Shown in pieces: positions 25,671-34,082 of a DNA stretch of 64,000 nucleotides. Under the pieces are notes generated by a model. That model did not search any database. It had not been told where the DNA came from and saw only the letters and a list, made by a program, of their open reading frames with translations. Position 1 is the stretch's first letter. Each line of letters starts with the position of its first letter. A program made the position numbers and the translations under genes. The stretch is taken from NCBI RefSeq assembly GCF_900177795.1, contig NZ_FXWJ01000001.1, forward strand, positions 62,001-126,000, written 5' to 3'. This stretch comes from Plantibacter elymi (nom. nud.). Lineage in GTDB: Bacteria > Actinomycetota > Actinomycetes > Actinomycetales > Microbacteriaceae.

Positions 25671-26476
25671 TCCGGCTCGCCTCCGAGCTTGATTCGAATA
25701 AGGCGACGCTCGAGATCCTGCTCGATGCTCGGTCCCCGGTGCAGATTTGCTCGATTATCAAACATGAGTAGCCGCCCGGGCTCGACAACTGCGCGCACTG
25801 GAGGCATTGCGTCGATCGTGCCTCGGAAGAGCGAAATCGCATGCTGCAACTCGTTCCCGAGGCCAGCCTCCAGGTCAGCCAGTACTGATCCAACCCAACG
25901 TGGCCGATCCAACGAGAGGATCGGGGCACTGAACTGGCGCCGTTCGGGGAAGTTCCGTCTCCATGGCACCGATGTGGATCGAAGGAGATGCAAGGCCGCA
26001 GGATATTCGGCCATTGCCTCGTCCACCGCTGAGATGGGAAGTAGCTCAGTCGCAGGGGCCTCGTAGTCCGCTGCAAGGTGTACCTGCCCGAGGAGAGTCA
26101 TCGCGTTCGGGCACCACCATGGCGTGCTGTCGGTGTGCCACTTCTGATCATCGCGATGCCCGAGGCCGGAGCGCACGATCGTTACTGTGCCACCCAGATC
26201 CTCATGCACCGACTCCGGGGCAGGACCAATCCACGCCGCGAGCGCTGCCGCTGCATGCAGCGCGCCGTACTCTCGCGGATACGTGAACTGGGCGTGGGAG
26301 CCGACCGCCGACCGCACGCCGGCTGATAGCCCGCAGGCATCCTTGACCGAAGTGCGGCGGACTGTCGCCACCAGCGGGTGTGACGAATCGCGAAGCGCTT
26401 GACGCACCGTGGCGTCGTCGCCGACAAGCGGCTCGATCGTGAACCAGGATGCAGGCAGAGCCGTGGCAGTCATCAC
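25667..26476 (-). CDS. TauD/ClaS-like Fe(II)/2-oxoglutarate oxygenase
   Basis: The 269-residue enzyme has the metal-binding triad HxD...H: WHTDS (His114, Asp116) and LHRGP (His246). An arginine about 11 residues further (ERRLIRIKL) would bind 2-oxoglutarate. Layout and length fit the TauD/clavaminate-synthase superfamily, which hydroxylates, desaturates or cyclises amino acids and peptides. It overlaps the PP-loop gene and the carbamoyltransferase gene by four bases each. A beta-hydroxylated residue could then be carbamoylated. The substrate is unknown. Confidence 0.85.
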   Translation of the reverse strand: MMTATALPASWFTIEPLVGDDATVRQALRDSSHPLVATVRRTSVKDACGLSAGVRSAVGSHAQFTYPREYGALHAAAALAAWIGPAPESVHEDLGGTVTIVRSGLGHRDDQKWHTDSTPWWCPNAMTLLGQVHLAADYEAPATELLPISAVDEAMAEYPAALHLLRSTSVPWRRNFPERRQFSAPILSLDRPRWVGSVLADLEAGLGNELQHAISLFRGTIDAMPPVRAVVEPGRLLMFDNRANLHRGPSIEQDLERRLIRIKLGGEPD

Positions 26477-27657
26477 GCCTCCGGAAGGTGCCGGGCGAGT
26501 GCGGAACGAACCCGCTCGATTCGCTCGGGCGTGGCGTCCTCGGTGACGAAGACATCTAGTTCTGAGTCATGCAGAAGTGGCCCGAAATTGCCGGCGAACG
26601 AGCGTGATGCGCCGTCGAGAATACTCATTCCGAAACCGGGATAGGTCGAGTCATACGAGTGGCCGAGGTAGAAGGCGAGTGAGCGCTGGCGCGTAGTGTG
26701 CGCGTCTCTTTCGCGGTAATTCTCGAGGCTGAAGCGCGGATGGCACGCATCCAGTAGAACTTTGGGTGCTCGCCAAACCGGCATGACGACGCGCTGGTCT
26801 CCCAGCGGGCGGACCGGATAGGCGAGCGGCGCACGCCCGTTCATCAGCGTGAACGTTACCTCGGCGAGCAGATCCTCGCGGTTGTAGCCGAACGCAAGGT
26901 CGCCGAAGCCCTGATCGACGGCGATCACGCGGGCGGCCCGCAGGATCAAGAATGTGCCGAAGAAGTGGACGGCTTCATCACCGAAGGACACCTGGAAGTC
27001 CCTGTACATTTCCGACAGCGACGTTCGCAACCCAAGGAGCATTGCGGTCTCGTCCTCGGAATAGACGCGATGTGCGATTCCGAGGTCCTGACACAGCACT
27101 GTGGCACGGTCGGCGGCGGCGGCGGTCATGACGTCACGGAATACGAGCGTGAACGCACTCAAACGATCAGATGGGAGCGCGCGCGCAAGCCCAAATGCCA
27201 GCGCGTTGCTGTCGCCGCCGCCCGACACTCCGAAAACGCACCCGCGTTCGCTCATCCGATGCTCTTCGACGAAGTCGACCACTTGCTGAGTCACCATCTG
27301 TTTCGCCCGGTCAGCGTCGAGAAGCGCCCCTTCTGCCACAGCGCTTCCTTCTGCGTGGGAGATGCCGGCAATACCTGCGCCCACACCCTGAGAACGCGTA
27401 TCGTCGCCCCAGGGCAGGATCGTCTCGAAGAGGGTGTTGCGCAGGGCCCGGACGACGACTCGTTCGACATCGGGGGGCACTTCTGTGAGCCGAGTCCAGC
27501 CTGGCACGGGAGTCAGTACTTCACCGTGAGCGAGGTAGGTCTGCACCATCGTGCGTGGAATGTCGTTGAGCGCGAGGAGGTCGTCGATCGTCTCGGGACG
27601 CGCACGCAGTGTTCGCACACCGCGAACGTGTTCAAGGTCTACGCGGGGATCAGTCAT
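26473..27657 (-). CDS. PP-loop ATP-pyrophosphatase (asparagine-synthetase/TilS-like), no amidotransferase domain
   Basis: The ATG at 27657 overlaps the P450 stop as ATGA; the open frame continuing to 28125 lies inside the P450 gene. The 394-residue protein has the adenylating PP-loop FGVSGGGDSNALAFGLARAL (SGGGDS at 145-150). A second conserved region at FGYNREDLLAEV and a YPVRPLGD...P segment recall the AsnB/TilS/TtcA superfamily. An N-terminal domain of about 130 residues is unrelated to glutaminase domains, so a free amine or the substrate itself supplies the nucleophile. It probably adenylates a carboxylate or carbonyl to make an amide, amidine, lactam or thio group in the product. Confidence 0.8.
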   Translation of the reverse strand: MTDPRVDLEHVRGVRTLRARPETIDDLLALNDIPRTMVQTYLAHGEVLTPVPGWTRLTEVPPDVERVVVRALRNTLFETILPWGDDTRSQGVGAGIAGISHAEGSAVAEGALLDADRAKQMVTQQVVDFVEEHRMSERGCVFGVSGGGDSNALAFGLARALPSDRLSAFTLVFRDVMTAAAADRATVLCQDLGIAHRVYSEDETAMLLGLRTSLSEMYRDFQVSFGDEAVHFFGTFLILRAARVIAVDQGFGDLAFGYNREDLLAEVTFTLMNGRAPLAYPVRPLGDQRVVMPVWRAPKVLLDACHPRFSLENYRERDAHTTRQRSLAFYLGHSYDSTYPGFGMSILDGASRSFAGNFGPLLHDSELDVFVTEDATPERIERVRSALARHLPEA

Positions 27658-28736
27658 TGCATAGCCTCCGGGAAGGGTACCAAGGCAGCGCTGCGGCGCC
27701 CGACTAGTGCTGGATGTGCACGTTGCGGAACTCCTCCGCCGAATGCCCCAAGAGCAACCAATATCTGCTTGCGTGCATACAGATCGGCTGGGCAACGACG
27801 CGGTCCGCCACCGAAGGGTAGCGCAGCCACAACATCCGCTCGGTGAGGATCGAATAGCTTCGGATCGCGCCATGCGAGTGAGCGATGGGTGAGCCAGGGG
27901 CTCACAACGGCGAGTTCGCCTGCCAATCCCCACGGCTCGTCGCCTGCGAGCTCCCGCACAATGAGCCAGCTCGGCGGGTACAGACGTAGCAGTTCGGAGA
28001 TGTCCGCGGCACTTGGAGTGGCGCTCATGCCAAGGGCCAAGGCCGATGTGACCGCGGCGGCGGTGCTCTCCCACCCGGCGAGCGCGAGTCCAACCAGCTC
28101 CTGAACTATACGAGGAGTCGACCATCCCTTCTCGCGTAAAGACTGGACGAACCTCGCATCCTCCTTTTCCACGCGCTGTGCCAGTTCGCTGGCCAGGTGG
28201 GTGCGGGCTTCATGTCCTTCCGAACCCGCCGGCCTACCGGCTTGCACCGCCTCGACTGCCGCGGTCGCCGCGTTGATGCCCGCTGTGAGCACGTGGAGAT
28301 CGACAGGCGCACTGTCACCTCCGGCGAGATCGTGCAGCATCCATCGTGTGAATGACGCCGGGGCATCAGCGCGAGGGGGCACAACTGAACCCATCGTGGC
28401 GGCGAGGCTTGCCGACATCGCAGACGAGTCTGCAGACGCGTGAGCGAGGGCAGCTACGACGTCACTGCGGCCCCGATGGAAATCGGCCCCACTCAACGAC
28501 GCATAGCCACCTGACTCTCCCCGGGACGCTACGGAGCGCGCCTTCTCCAGATTCCGCCGTCGCAACAGGGTTCGTGCAACGGCGGGATCAATGACGATCC
28601 AGCCCCGGCGTTCACCAAATCGTGCCTCGACAACGTCCTGGTGAAAGACATGCGAAAGGAGCGCGTCGAAAAGCTCTGGGCGGTAGCGCAGACTCAGTTC
28701 AGGGAACGAGGCGATGTCCGGCGAGGAACTCGTCAC
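27654..28736 (-). CDS. cytochrome P450 (short)
   Basis: The start is a GTG at 28736 overlapping the stop of the small peptide gene (GTGA). At 360 residues it is shorter than the usual 400 or so, but it keeps the core motifs. The I-helix is ALAGWEST (about 218-225, where AGxET is usual). The ExxR of the K helix is ELLR (248-251). The heme loop is PFGGGPRRCPADLYA with Cys315 as the axial ligand. Missing length seems to be in the N-terminal substrate-recognition region, so the pocket is probably unusual. It is the first enzyme gene after the putative precursor peptide. No dedicated ferredoxin gene is nearby. Confidence 0.85.
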   Translation of the reverse strand: MTSSSPDIASFPELSLRYRPELFDALLSHVFHQDVVEARFGERRGWIVIDPAVARTLLRRRNLEKARSVASRGESGGYASLSGADFHRGRSDVVAALAHASADSSAMSASLAATMGSVVPPRADAPASFTRWMLHDLAGGDSAPVDLHVLTAGINAATAAVEAVQAGRPAGSEGHEARTHLASELAQRVEKEDARFVQSLREKGWSTPRIVQELVGLALAGWESTAAAVTSALALGMSATPSAADISELLRLYPPSWLIVRELAGDEPWGLAGELAVVSPWLTHRSLAWRDPKLFDPHRADVVAALPFGGGPRRCPADLYARKQILVALGAFGGGVPQRAHPALVGRRSAALVPFPEAMQ

Positions 28737-28882
28737 ATCTGAGCAGTCAAGGCGGAGGCGCAGAGAACGAACTCGATGCCGCCCTCGGTCATGGTCTGCA
28801 TTCCCTGATCAGCGAGCGAGCCAAACACGATCTCTGTCGCGGTGTCGATCGAGGTGATCGTGGTGTTGTCAGCGGTCATCAT
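28733..28882 (-). CDS. 49-aa peptide, candidate RiPP precursor
   Basis: An ATG-ATG pair at 28882/28879 behind a GGAG Shine-Dalgarno sequence opens a 48-49 residue peptide. The first 33 residues are polar and helix-forming (TADNTTITSIDTATEIVFGS...). A Gly-Gly at 34-35 is followed by a hydrophobic tail of 14 residues with one cysteine, IEFVLCASALTAQM. Its stop overlaps the P450 start (GTGA), so the peptide heads a tightly coupled operon of tailoring-type enzymes. This leader-GG-core layout, size and position are those of a RiPP precursor. No protease, transporter or known RiPP-class enzyme is adjacent, so the class is open. It could instead be a small regulatory or carrier peptide. Confidence 0.6.
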   Translation of the reverse strand: MMTADNTTITSIDTATEIVFGSLADQGMQTMTEGGIEFVLCASALTAQM

Positions 28883-29429
28883 TACTCCAGTCTGAGTGGC
28901 GTGCGCCAATCGTAGCGGCGATCGATTGCGCGTGACTATGGCGAATATCAACGAAAGAGCGCGACTCCCCGGGAGCAACCGACGCCCAGAAAGCGAATGG
29001 ATCCACGTTGGCCCCGGTCTGCTCCGGCTGTGACGCCTTCGAGAGGACCAGCCGTCGCCGCGCACGCCCCGGTCAGGGGCTATCTCAACCGATCCGACGG
29101 CACTTGGTTCTCACCGACGGGTTATATGGCAGTTTGATGTTTGGATAAGCACCTACGAGCTAGTATTTCTGTTTGCGAGAGCCGACAGCGGAAAACGCCG
29201 TTGCCAGAAGCGCGCCCGCATGTCGCAAAGCAGGCACCGCGGTGCATGCTCATCGAGCCCGTTCAACACCTAAGTATCAGCTCTCGAGCTCGTCACCATG
29301 GGCACACCCCCAACTCGAAGCGTTTCAAAGGAATCAATTGGAGGCCAGCAAAATTTGACAACTCCAACTCTTCTCCCGCATGCTCATCGAGACCGCGCCG
29401 CTGCGGTCGTGTGACCGAGGGTGGGGCAA
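28883..29429. other. 547-bp divergent intergenic region
   Basis: This gap separates the minus-strand biosynthetic operon from the plus-strand ParA-SIR2 pair and must carry both promoters. A TTGATA at about 28945 (minus strand) and a TACGAT nearer the peptide gene could be promoter elements, but spacing is not ideal. GC content falls towards 29400. No gene was recognised. Confidence 0.35.
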
Positions 29430-30491
29430 ATGAAGTCGATCGCATTCTTCAATAATAAGGGCGGTGTCGGAAAAACGACGCTTGTTTGCAATCTTGCACA
29501 TTACCTCGCCTCGGTGGAAGAGAAGAGAGTGCTTATCGTGGATCTCGATCCGCAGTGCAACTCAACTCAACTGCTTCTCACACCAGAGCAATGCGCCCAC
29601 CTGTACTGGCCAGAAGAGGCACTTGGCGACGAAATTTCGGATCTTTGGGGCGATGTCACGAACGTAGAGACAATCTATGACGCCGTGCGACCTTTGGAGG
29701 AGGGCGAAGGCTCGACTTCCCCAGTCACACCCGTACCGGCAGCCATGAACCGATTCGCAGTGGATATCATTCCCGGCCATCCACGGATGTCAGTCTTCGA
29801 AGACAAACTCGGCCAGTGGTTCCTTTCCGCGACATCCGGGGACATTGATGGACTGCGTAAGACGCTCTGGCTGAACAAGCTTATCGAACCGCTCGAGACA
29901 GAATACGACGTCATCCTGTTTGATCTCGGGCCTTCGCTAGGAGCGCTGAACCGTTCGGTCTTGGCGGCGTCCGACTACTTTGTTACGCCAATGGGCGCTG
30001 ACATATTCAGCATCGTGGCGCTCCGCAATATTGCCGAGTGGCTGGGCCACTGGTCTCGGCTATACATGCAGGGCGTTCAGCTATGCCAAACAAACAATCC
30101 TGGAGCGGTAGAGAGGTACTCCGTCCCGGAGCAACTCAGAGTTGACAAAGGATTTGCCGGATTCACCGTCCAGCAGTACTCGACGGTGACCATCCGCGGG
30201 GAAAGACGGGCGACCGTTGCATACGACCAAATTCTGAATCAAATCCCATCTCAGGTTGAACGACACCTTCACGACCTCGCGATTCCTGGGCTCGACGTCG
30301 AAGCATTGAAACTGGGCGATGTCCCCAACCTGAGGAGCCTGGTTCCTCTCGCTCAGAGCGCCAATACGCCGCTCGCCGCACTGACATCCAGGGACGGCCT
30401 CGCTGGCGGGCAATACAGCCAACAGCGCAGCTACACAGAACTCATAAATAATGTCGGAGCCCGTCTCACCCAGAATTGCCTCAGTTCATGA
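29430..30491 (+). CDS. ParA/MinD-family ATPase
   Basis: The ATG at 29430 behind GGGTGGGG gives 353 residues. The deviant Walker A motif FFNNKGGVGKTTLV carries the signature lysine. Walker A' (LIVDLDPQCNSTQ) and Walker B (VILFDLGPSLG) follow, as in ParA. An insertion with WPEEALGDEISDLWGDVTNV between them is longer than in plasmid ParA proteins. No ParB gene or parS-like repeat is seen nearby. Instead its stop overlaps the ATG of a SIR2-like gene, so the ATPase is probably a sensor or regulator of that effector. Local GC content is lower than the chromosome, suggesting transfer. Confidence 0.85.
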   Translation: MKSIAFFNNKGGVGKTTLVCNLAHYLASVEEKRVLIVDLDPQCNSTQLLLTPEQCAHLYWPEEALGDEISDLWGDVTNVETIYDAVRPLEEGEGSTSPVTPVPAAMNRFAVDIIPGHPRMSVFEDKLGQWFLSATSGDIDGLRKTLWLNKLIEPLETEYDVILFDLGPSLGALNRSVLAASDYFVTPMGADIFSIVALRNIAEWLGHWSRLYMQGVQLCQTNNPGAVERYSVPEQLRVDKGFAGFTVQQYSTVTIRGERRATVAYDQILNQIPSQVERHLHDLAIPGLDVEALKLGDVPNLRSLVPLAQSANTPLAALTSRDGLAGGQYSQQRSYTELINNVGARLTQNCLSS

Positions 30492-31360
30492 GTGACTTCT
30501 GGCCCGACGACCTTGTCCAAGCGCTCTCACAACGACGAGGCGTGATCTTTCTGGGAGCCGGAGCGTCTGCGAGCTGCGTATCCAACTCCGGCTCACGCCA
30601 ACCCAACTGGACTGCGCTACTCAAGAAACTCGCACGTGGTCTCGCTGGGAAGGATAGGATCGCATTCGACGAAGCAATGTCGCGATCTCGACTGCTTGAT
30701 GCGGCGCAAATCGTGGTCGATAACGTGGCCCCGCCAACGCTGCATTCTCGTCTCATAGAGATTTTCTTGGATAACACAATTCGACCTAGTTCTCTTTACG
30801 AGTCGGTCAACCTGATCGATCAATCCGTGGTAATGACGACTAACTATGATCGAATGTATGAGCGGTTCTGGGAGATTGATCTCAATGAACCGTTGAGCGG
30901 CTCCAAATCACCACTCATGGTCTCCTATTATAAGGAGTCCGATGTCGTCGACAATCTTCGTTCTGATCGCCGTATGCTCCTCAAACTTCATGGAACGATT
31001 GAGAAACCGCGCGACATTGTGCTTTCGAGATCCCAATACTCGCTCGCAAAATATGAGCATGCCAATTTCTTCCGGGTGGTGAGCGCATTGATGCTTACAC
31101 GAACCATGTTGTTCGTGGGCTGCGGATTCAATGGCGATCCCGATATAGATCTACTGCTTGAAGATTCGGCCTTCACCGCACAATCTACGGCCCCTCACTA
31201 CGCCCTAGTAGCAAAGGGTCGCCATTCCAGCGAAATTCGTTCTCTCAAGAACGCATTCAATATCACTCTCCTCGAGTACGACAACGACAACGGCGATCAC
31301 GCCGAGATGCTTGCGCAAATGGCCTCGCTTGCGCAGCTCGTTGAGGCAAATCGCGTGTAG
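30488..31360 (+). CDS. SIR2-like NADase-type effector protein
   Basis: The ATG at 30488 overlaps the ParA stop (ATGA) and gives 290 residues. The SIR2 fold signatures are present: GVIFLGAGASASC (NAD-binding glycines, 19-30), TTNYDRMYE (Asn119, Asp121), LKLHGTIEKP (His168) and LFVGCGFNGDPDIDLLL. This SIR2_2 type is found in Thoeris, DSR and AVAST-like systems, where the Asn/His pair degrades NAD+ to abort infection. It has no extra domains, so triggering must come from the partner ATPase. The role in defence is inferred from family and context. Confidence 0.85.
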   Translation: MSDFWPDDLVQALSQRRGVIFLGAGASASCVSNSGSRQPNWTALLKKLARGLAGKDRIAFDEAMSRSRLLDAAQIVVDNVAPPTLHSRLIEIFLDNTIRPSSLYESVNLIDQSVVMTTNYDRMYERFWEIDLNEPLSGSKSPLMVSYYKESDVVDNLRSDRRMLLKLHGTIEKPRDIVLSRSQYSLAKYEHANFFRVVSALMLTRTMLFVGCGFNGDPDIDLLLEDSAFTAQSTAPHYALVAKGRHSSEIRSLKNAFNITLLEYDNDNGDHAEMLAQMASLAQLVEANRV

Positions 31361-32113
31361 CGATGCTCATGGGCAGGCGCGATATCATAGTTGGTACCCC
31401 CCCCGGTGCGACGATAGCCTTCGAGTCCCCAGGGTTCTTCGGTCGTGGCTCAGTTCCGTTTCAAGCCAGTATCCGAGCTGTGTTCGGTGACGCCACTGGC
31501 CGTGCGCGTCTGCAGAGATGCGCAGCACTGCGTGTGACGTCGATCTCGTCGGGCCGGTGGACGCCCGCCGGCTCTCCATTCGACGCCGCGCCCAGTCGGG
31601 CGCGCCTCCACGAGCATCGAAGAAGATCGGCGCTCGGTCCTTCTGGAGAGGAGAACATCATCACAGGCTGGGGTGCGACCACCTCCTCTGAGCGGATGTC
31701 GGAGCGAAACGGCGGGATACATCGCCAGCCAGAGGCATTCGCCAAGGGAGGAAAGTGGGGGCCCTCAGCACTCTCAGCTTGACCGGCGGACTTCCCAAAT
31801 AGCTACGCGAGTCACCGAGGTTCAGTTCTCCGGGTCTGGCGCGGCACCGGGAGCCTGGTTTGCCTCGACAACGACGCCGCCTATTTGTGATCGTCAGTCG
31901 CACGCGAGCAGATTGAGATCCAACGGATCTCAATGATTCGCGAAGGCGGTGAGGTCAGCCACCACATCCTCACCTGGCTGGATGCGATGGTAGTGATCTC
32001 CTGCGAGTTTTCGCGACGGACGCAAACGCGGCTCAGCTAGTTCCGTGCGCTTGCGGTGGGGATCTGAACCAATCGCACAAACGCTGTTGATCTCCCGAAC
32101 AACACCTAGGGGC
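31361..32113. other. 753-bp gap without a supported gene
   Basis: Frames on both strands are open for up to 140 codons but carry no motif, good start or sensible composition. A run of eight cytosines lies near 31399. The segment is probably a scar of lost genes. No terminator-like hairpin with a T tract was recognised after the SIR2 gene. Confidence 0.35.
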
Positions 32114-32788
32114 CTATAGATGTATCGTTTCGTCGGGACGGGATGCCTTACCTGCTTCGATGAGGTACTCGATGAACAGATCGACGTCTGAGCGCGGATT
32201 GTCGTGGGGGAAGACTCGTCCCGCAGCCGTGTGCGTAGCCCGGGCCTGCTCAGCTCGTGCGCGTGCCGCCCCGTAATTGCCCTGGATCGTCGACAGCCCG
32301 ACGGCCTTGCCGCCGTGACCGGTCGCTGCGCCCGCGGCGATGGCCTTTTGCTGAGCATCCTTCGTAGCTAGGTGTCCTGCACTGTCCCGTACGTGCCAGA
32401 GCAGCCAGAGTTCGAAGCAGGGGTTCGACATGGCACACCGAACGCCGGCGTTTTCGGCATGCGCGAGTGCCTCGGGAATCGAGTTGGCGAAGTCATCGAC
32501 GTCGAACATCACCCAGACCTCATCAAAGACGTTGGCCGCATCGCCCGCCATCTTCGCTTGTCTGGCCTCTTCATGAGCGCGTCGGATCGCTTCGTCAACG
32601 AGACGCACGGGATCCTTCCCGGACTTGGCAACCTGGACCGCCAGTCCGGCACTTCGCACCTGCGTGTTGATGTGGGCGAGGTACTCGGGCTCCGTTTTGA
32701 CCCCACCGGTCACGACCAGTACCCGCTTGTGGCGTTCTCGCCTCGGAGCACGTCCGCGCCGGCTTGCGCGAGGAGAGTCCTTTCCCAT
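32114..32788 (-). CDS. rloB: RloB-like (AbiLii) Toprim-type protein
   Basis: The 224-residue protein opens with a basic tail followed by RVLVVTGGVKTEPEYLAHI, the RloB signature in which Glu33 matches the Toprim glutamate. VWVMFDVDDFANSIPEAL (Asp96, Asp98) gives the DxD metal site, and NPCFELWLLWH is the conserved RloB stretch. RloB proteins are nucleases or presumed nucleases paired with the ATPase RloA; the pair corresponds to AbiL abortive infection. It lies seven bases behind RloA on the same strand. Confidence 0.88.
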   Translation of the reverse strand: MGKDSPRASRRGRAPRRERHKRVLVVTGGVKTEPEYLAHINTQVRSAGLAVQVAKSGKDPVRLVDEAIRRAHEEARQAKMAGDAANVFDEVWVMFDVDDFANSIPEALAHAENAGVRCAMSNPCFELWLLWHVRDSAGHLATKDAQQKAIAAGAATGHGGKAVGLSTIQGNYGAARARAEQARATHTAAGRVFPHDNPRSDVDLFIEYLIEAGKASRPDETIHL

Positions 32789-32795
32789 GAGTCGA

Positions 32796-34082
32796 CTAAC
32801 CGCGCGCTTCGAGCATCGAGTTGACCAGGGAGGACATCGGCAAGCCCCCGTAGCGCCCTGTGAGATATGCGCGTTCGAGGTTCTCGTCCTTCCGGGGGAG
32901 CCCGAAGTCTCGGATCGGGATGAGGTCGGATGCCCCTACCGCGTTTTTCTCGACAACCCAGACCGCGTCACTTTCAAGCTTTGTTCCGGGCCGCAGGAGC
33001 GATACGTCGTGAGTCGTGATGATGAGCTGTGCCTGTTTCCGGTTGACGCGGGCATCCGCAAACACAGCTATGAGCTCGGCGACCATGAGCGGATGAAGGC
33101 TGCTGTCGATCTCGTCGACGACGCAAACGGTTCCCTCGGCAAGGGCGCGGATGGCTACCGAGGCGAACGAAATGAGTGCCTGAGTTCCGTCGGACTCCAC
33201 GTTGAACGGCAATTCGAAACGCTCACCATCACCCTGATGTGACAGCTGCAGCTCTGTCTCGAAGGTGCCGATGACGTCGTCGAAGGTCAGTAGTTCATCG
33301 TCCCGCGCATCGATAATCTGTCGGATTCGTTCGCGTTCCTCTGGATCCATTTCTTGCTTCACGACAGACACGCTTTGGACGCCGAGGTCGAGTTGCCGCA
33401 TGAAGTCAGTGATCTGGTCAGCGAAGTCTGCGTCCCGCGCCAGGAGCCGCTTGATCCTGTTGTGCTCGGCCGGGAATCCGGTGGCGTGGTAGAAGCTCAG
33501 TCGCTCGGTGAGCCAGTCATGTGCGGGTTCGGTGGCCTCGAGTCGCGCCGCGGCGGAGGCGGATAAGAAGAGCGCGTTCGGCCGCGTGGTCTCTCGCAGC
33601 AGGGACGCGGGTCCGCGGAACGAGTCGCCAAACTTGTAGCTGTCCCGTTCGCGTTCGAACAGGATGGATCGACGACGCGTCCTATACACATGGAGGTATT
33701 CGCTGAGGACGCGCTCGTCGTCGACAGCAAATCCGTACCTGTACTCGTTCCCGTCGGCAGCGAGAAACTCGATGTCGAACTCCGTGGGCATGGTCCGGTG
33801 TTGGCGGTCGAGCTTGAACGGCTGCCGGGGCACGCCGCCGTCTGCATCCCACCTGGCATAACTGTCCTCGACAGCGCGAGAAACAAACCCCAGTGCGTCG
33901 AGTACCGACGATTTTCCCGCCGCGTTCGCCCCGTAGATGGCCGCGACCGGCGAGACGTCCGGACGCAACCACGGATCCTCCTCCGCCCGCGCAACTTTCA
34001 AAGTCCGAGCGCTCCGGTACATGCTCAGGTTCTGGCGGTCGCGGAGCGACCGGAAGTTGCTCACGGTGAAGTCGATCAGCAT
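32796..34082 (-). CDS. rloA: RloA-like AAA ATPase (AbiLi family)
   Basis: An ATG at 34082 preceded by GGAGGAC sets the start; a frame open to 34121 is less likely. The 428-residue ABC/SMC-like ATPase has LIDFTVSNFRSL, Walker A GANAAGKSS (51-59), and a signature-like segment near ESDGTQALISFASV. Walker B VCVVDEIDSSLHP and an H-loop TTHDVSLL follow. The inserted lid of about 200 residues is predicted helical. With RloB it forms an AbiL-type phage-defence pair in which the ATPase is thought to sense infection and the Toprim protein to act. Confidence 0.9.
   Translation of the reverse strand: MLIDFTVSNFRSLRDRQNLSMYRSARTLKVARAEEDPWLRPDVSPVAAIYGANAAGKSSVLDALGFVSRAVEDSYARWDADGGVPRQPFKLDRQHRTMPTEFDIEFLAADGNEYRYGFAVDDERVLSEYLHVYRTRRRSILFERERDSYKFGDSFRGPASLLRETTRPNALFLSASAAARLEATEPAHDWLTERLSFYHATGFPAEHNRIKRLLARDADFADQITDFMRQLDLGVQSVSVVKQEMDPEERERIRQIIDARDDELLTFDDVIGTFETELQLSHQGDGERFELPFNVESDGTQALISFASVAIRALAEGTVCVVDEIDSSLHPLMVAELIAVFADARVNRKQAQLIITTHDVSLLRPGTKLESDAVWVVEKNAVGASDLIPIRDFGLPRKDENLERAYLTGRYGGLPMSSLVNSMLEARG

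Noticed and set aside
23937-28882. Lasso-peptide cluster, because the PP-loop protein is asparagine-synthetase-like
   Set aside because: There is no leader peptidase or RRE protein, the PP-loop protein is 394 aa rather than about 600 and lacks the lasso cyclase layout, and the peptide lacks the Thr at -2 and ring acid at 7-9 pattern.
16869-29145. A 16-base near match CAGTYTGATGTTTGGA after the resolvase remnant (16869-16884) and before the ParA gene (29130-29145)
   Set aside because: Only 15 of 16 bases agree, flanks do not match and the two sites are in different contexts; chance or a short shared scar cannot be told apart.
29430-30491. Plasmid-type partition locus
   Set aside because: No ParB and no centromere-like repeats lie around it; the partner gene is SIR2-like.
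31363-31782. 139-codon open frame in the gap after the SIR2 gene
   Set aside because: It has no family motif, weak start context and composition typical of a chance frame in GC-rich DNA.
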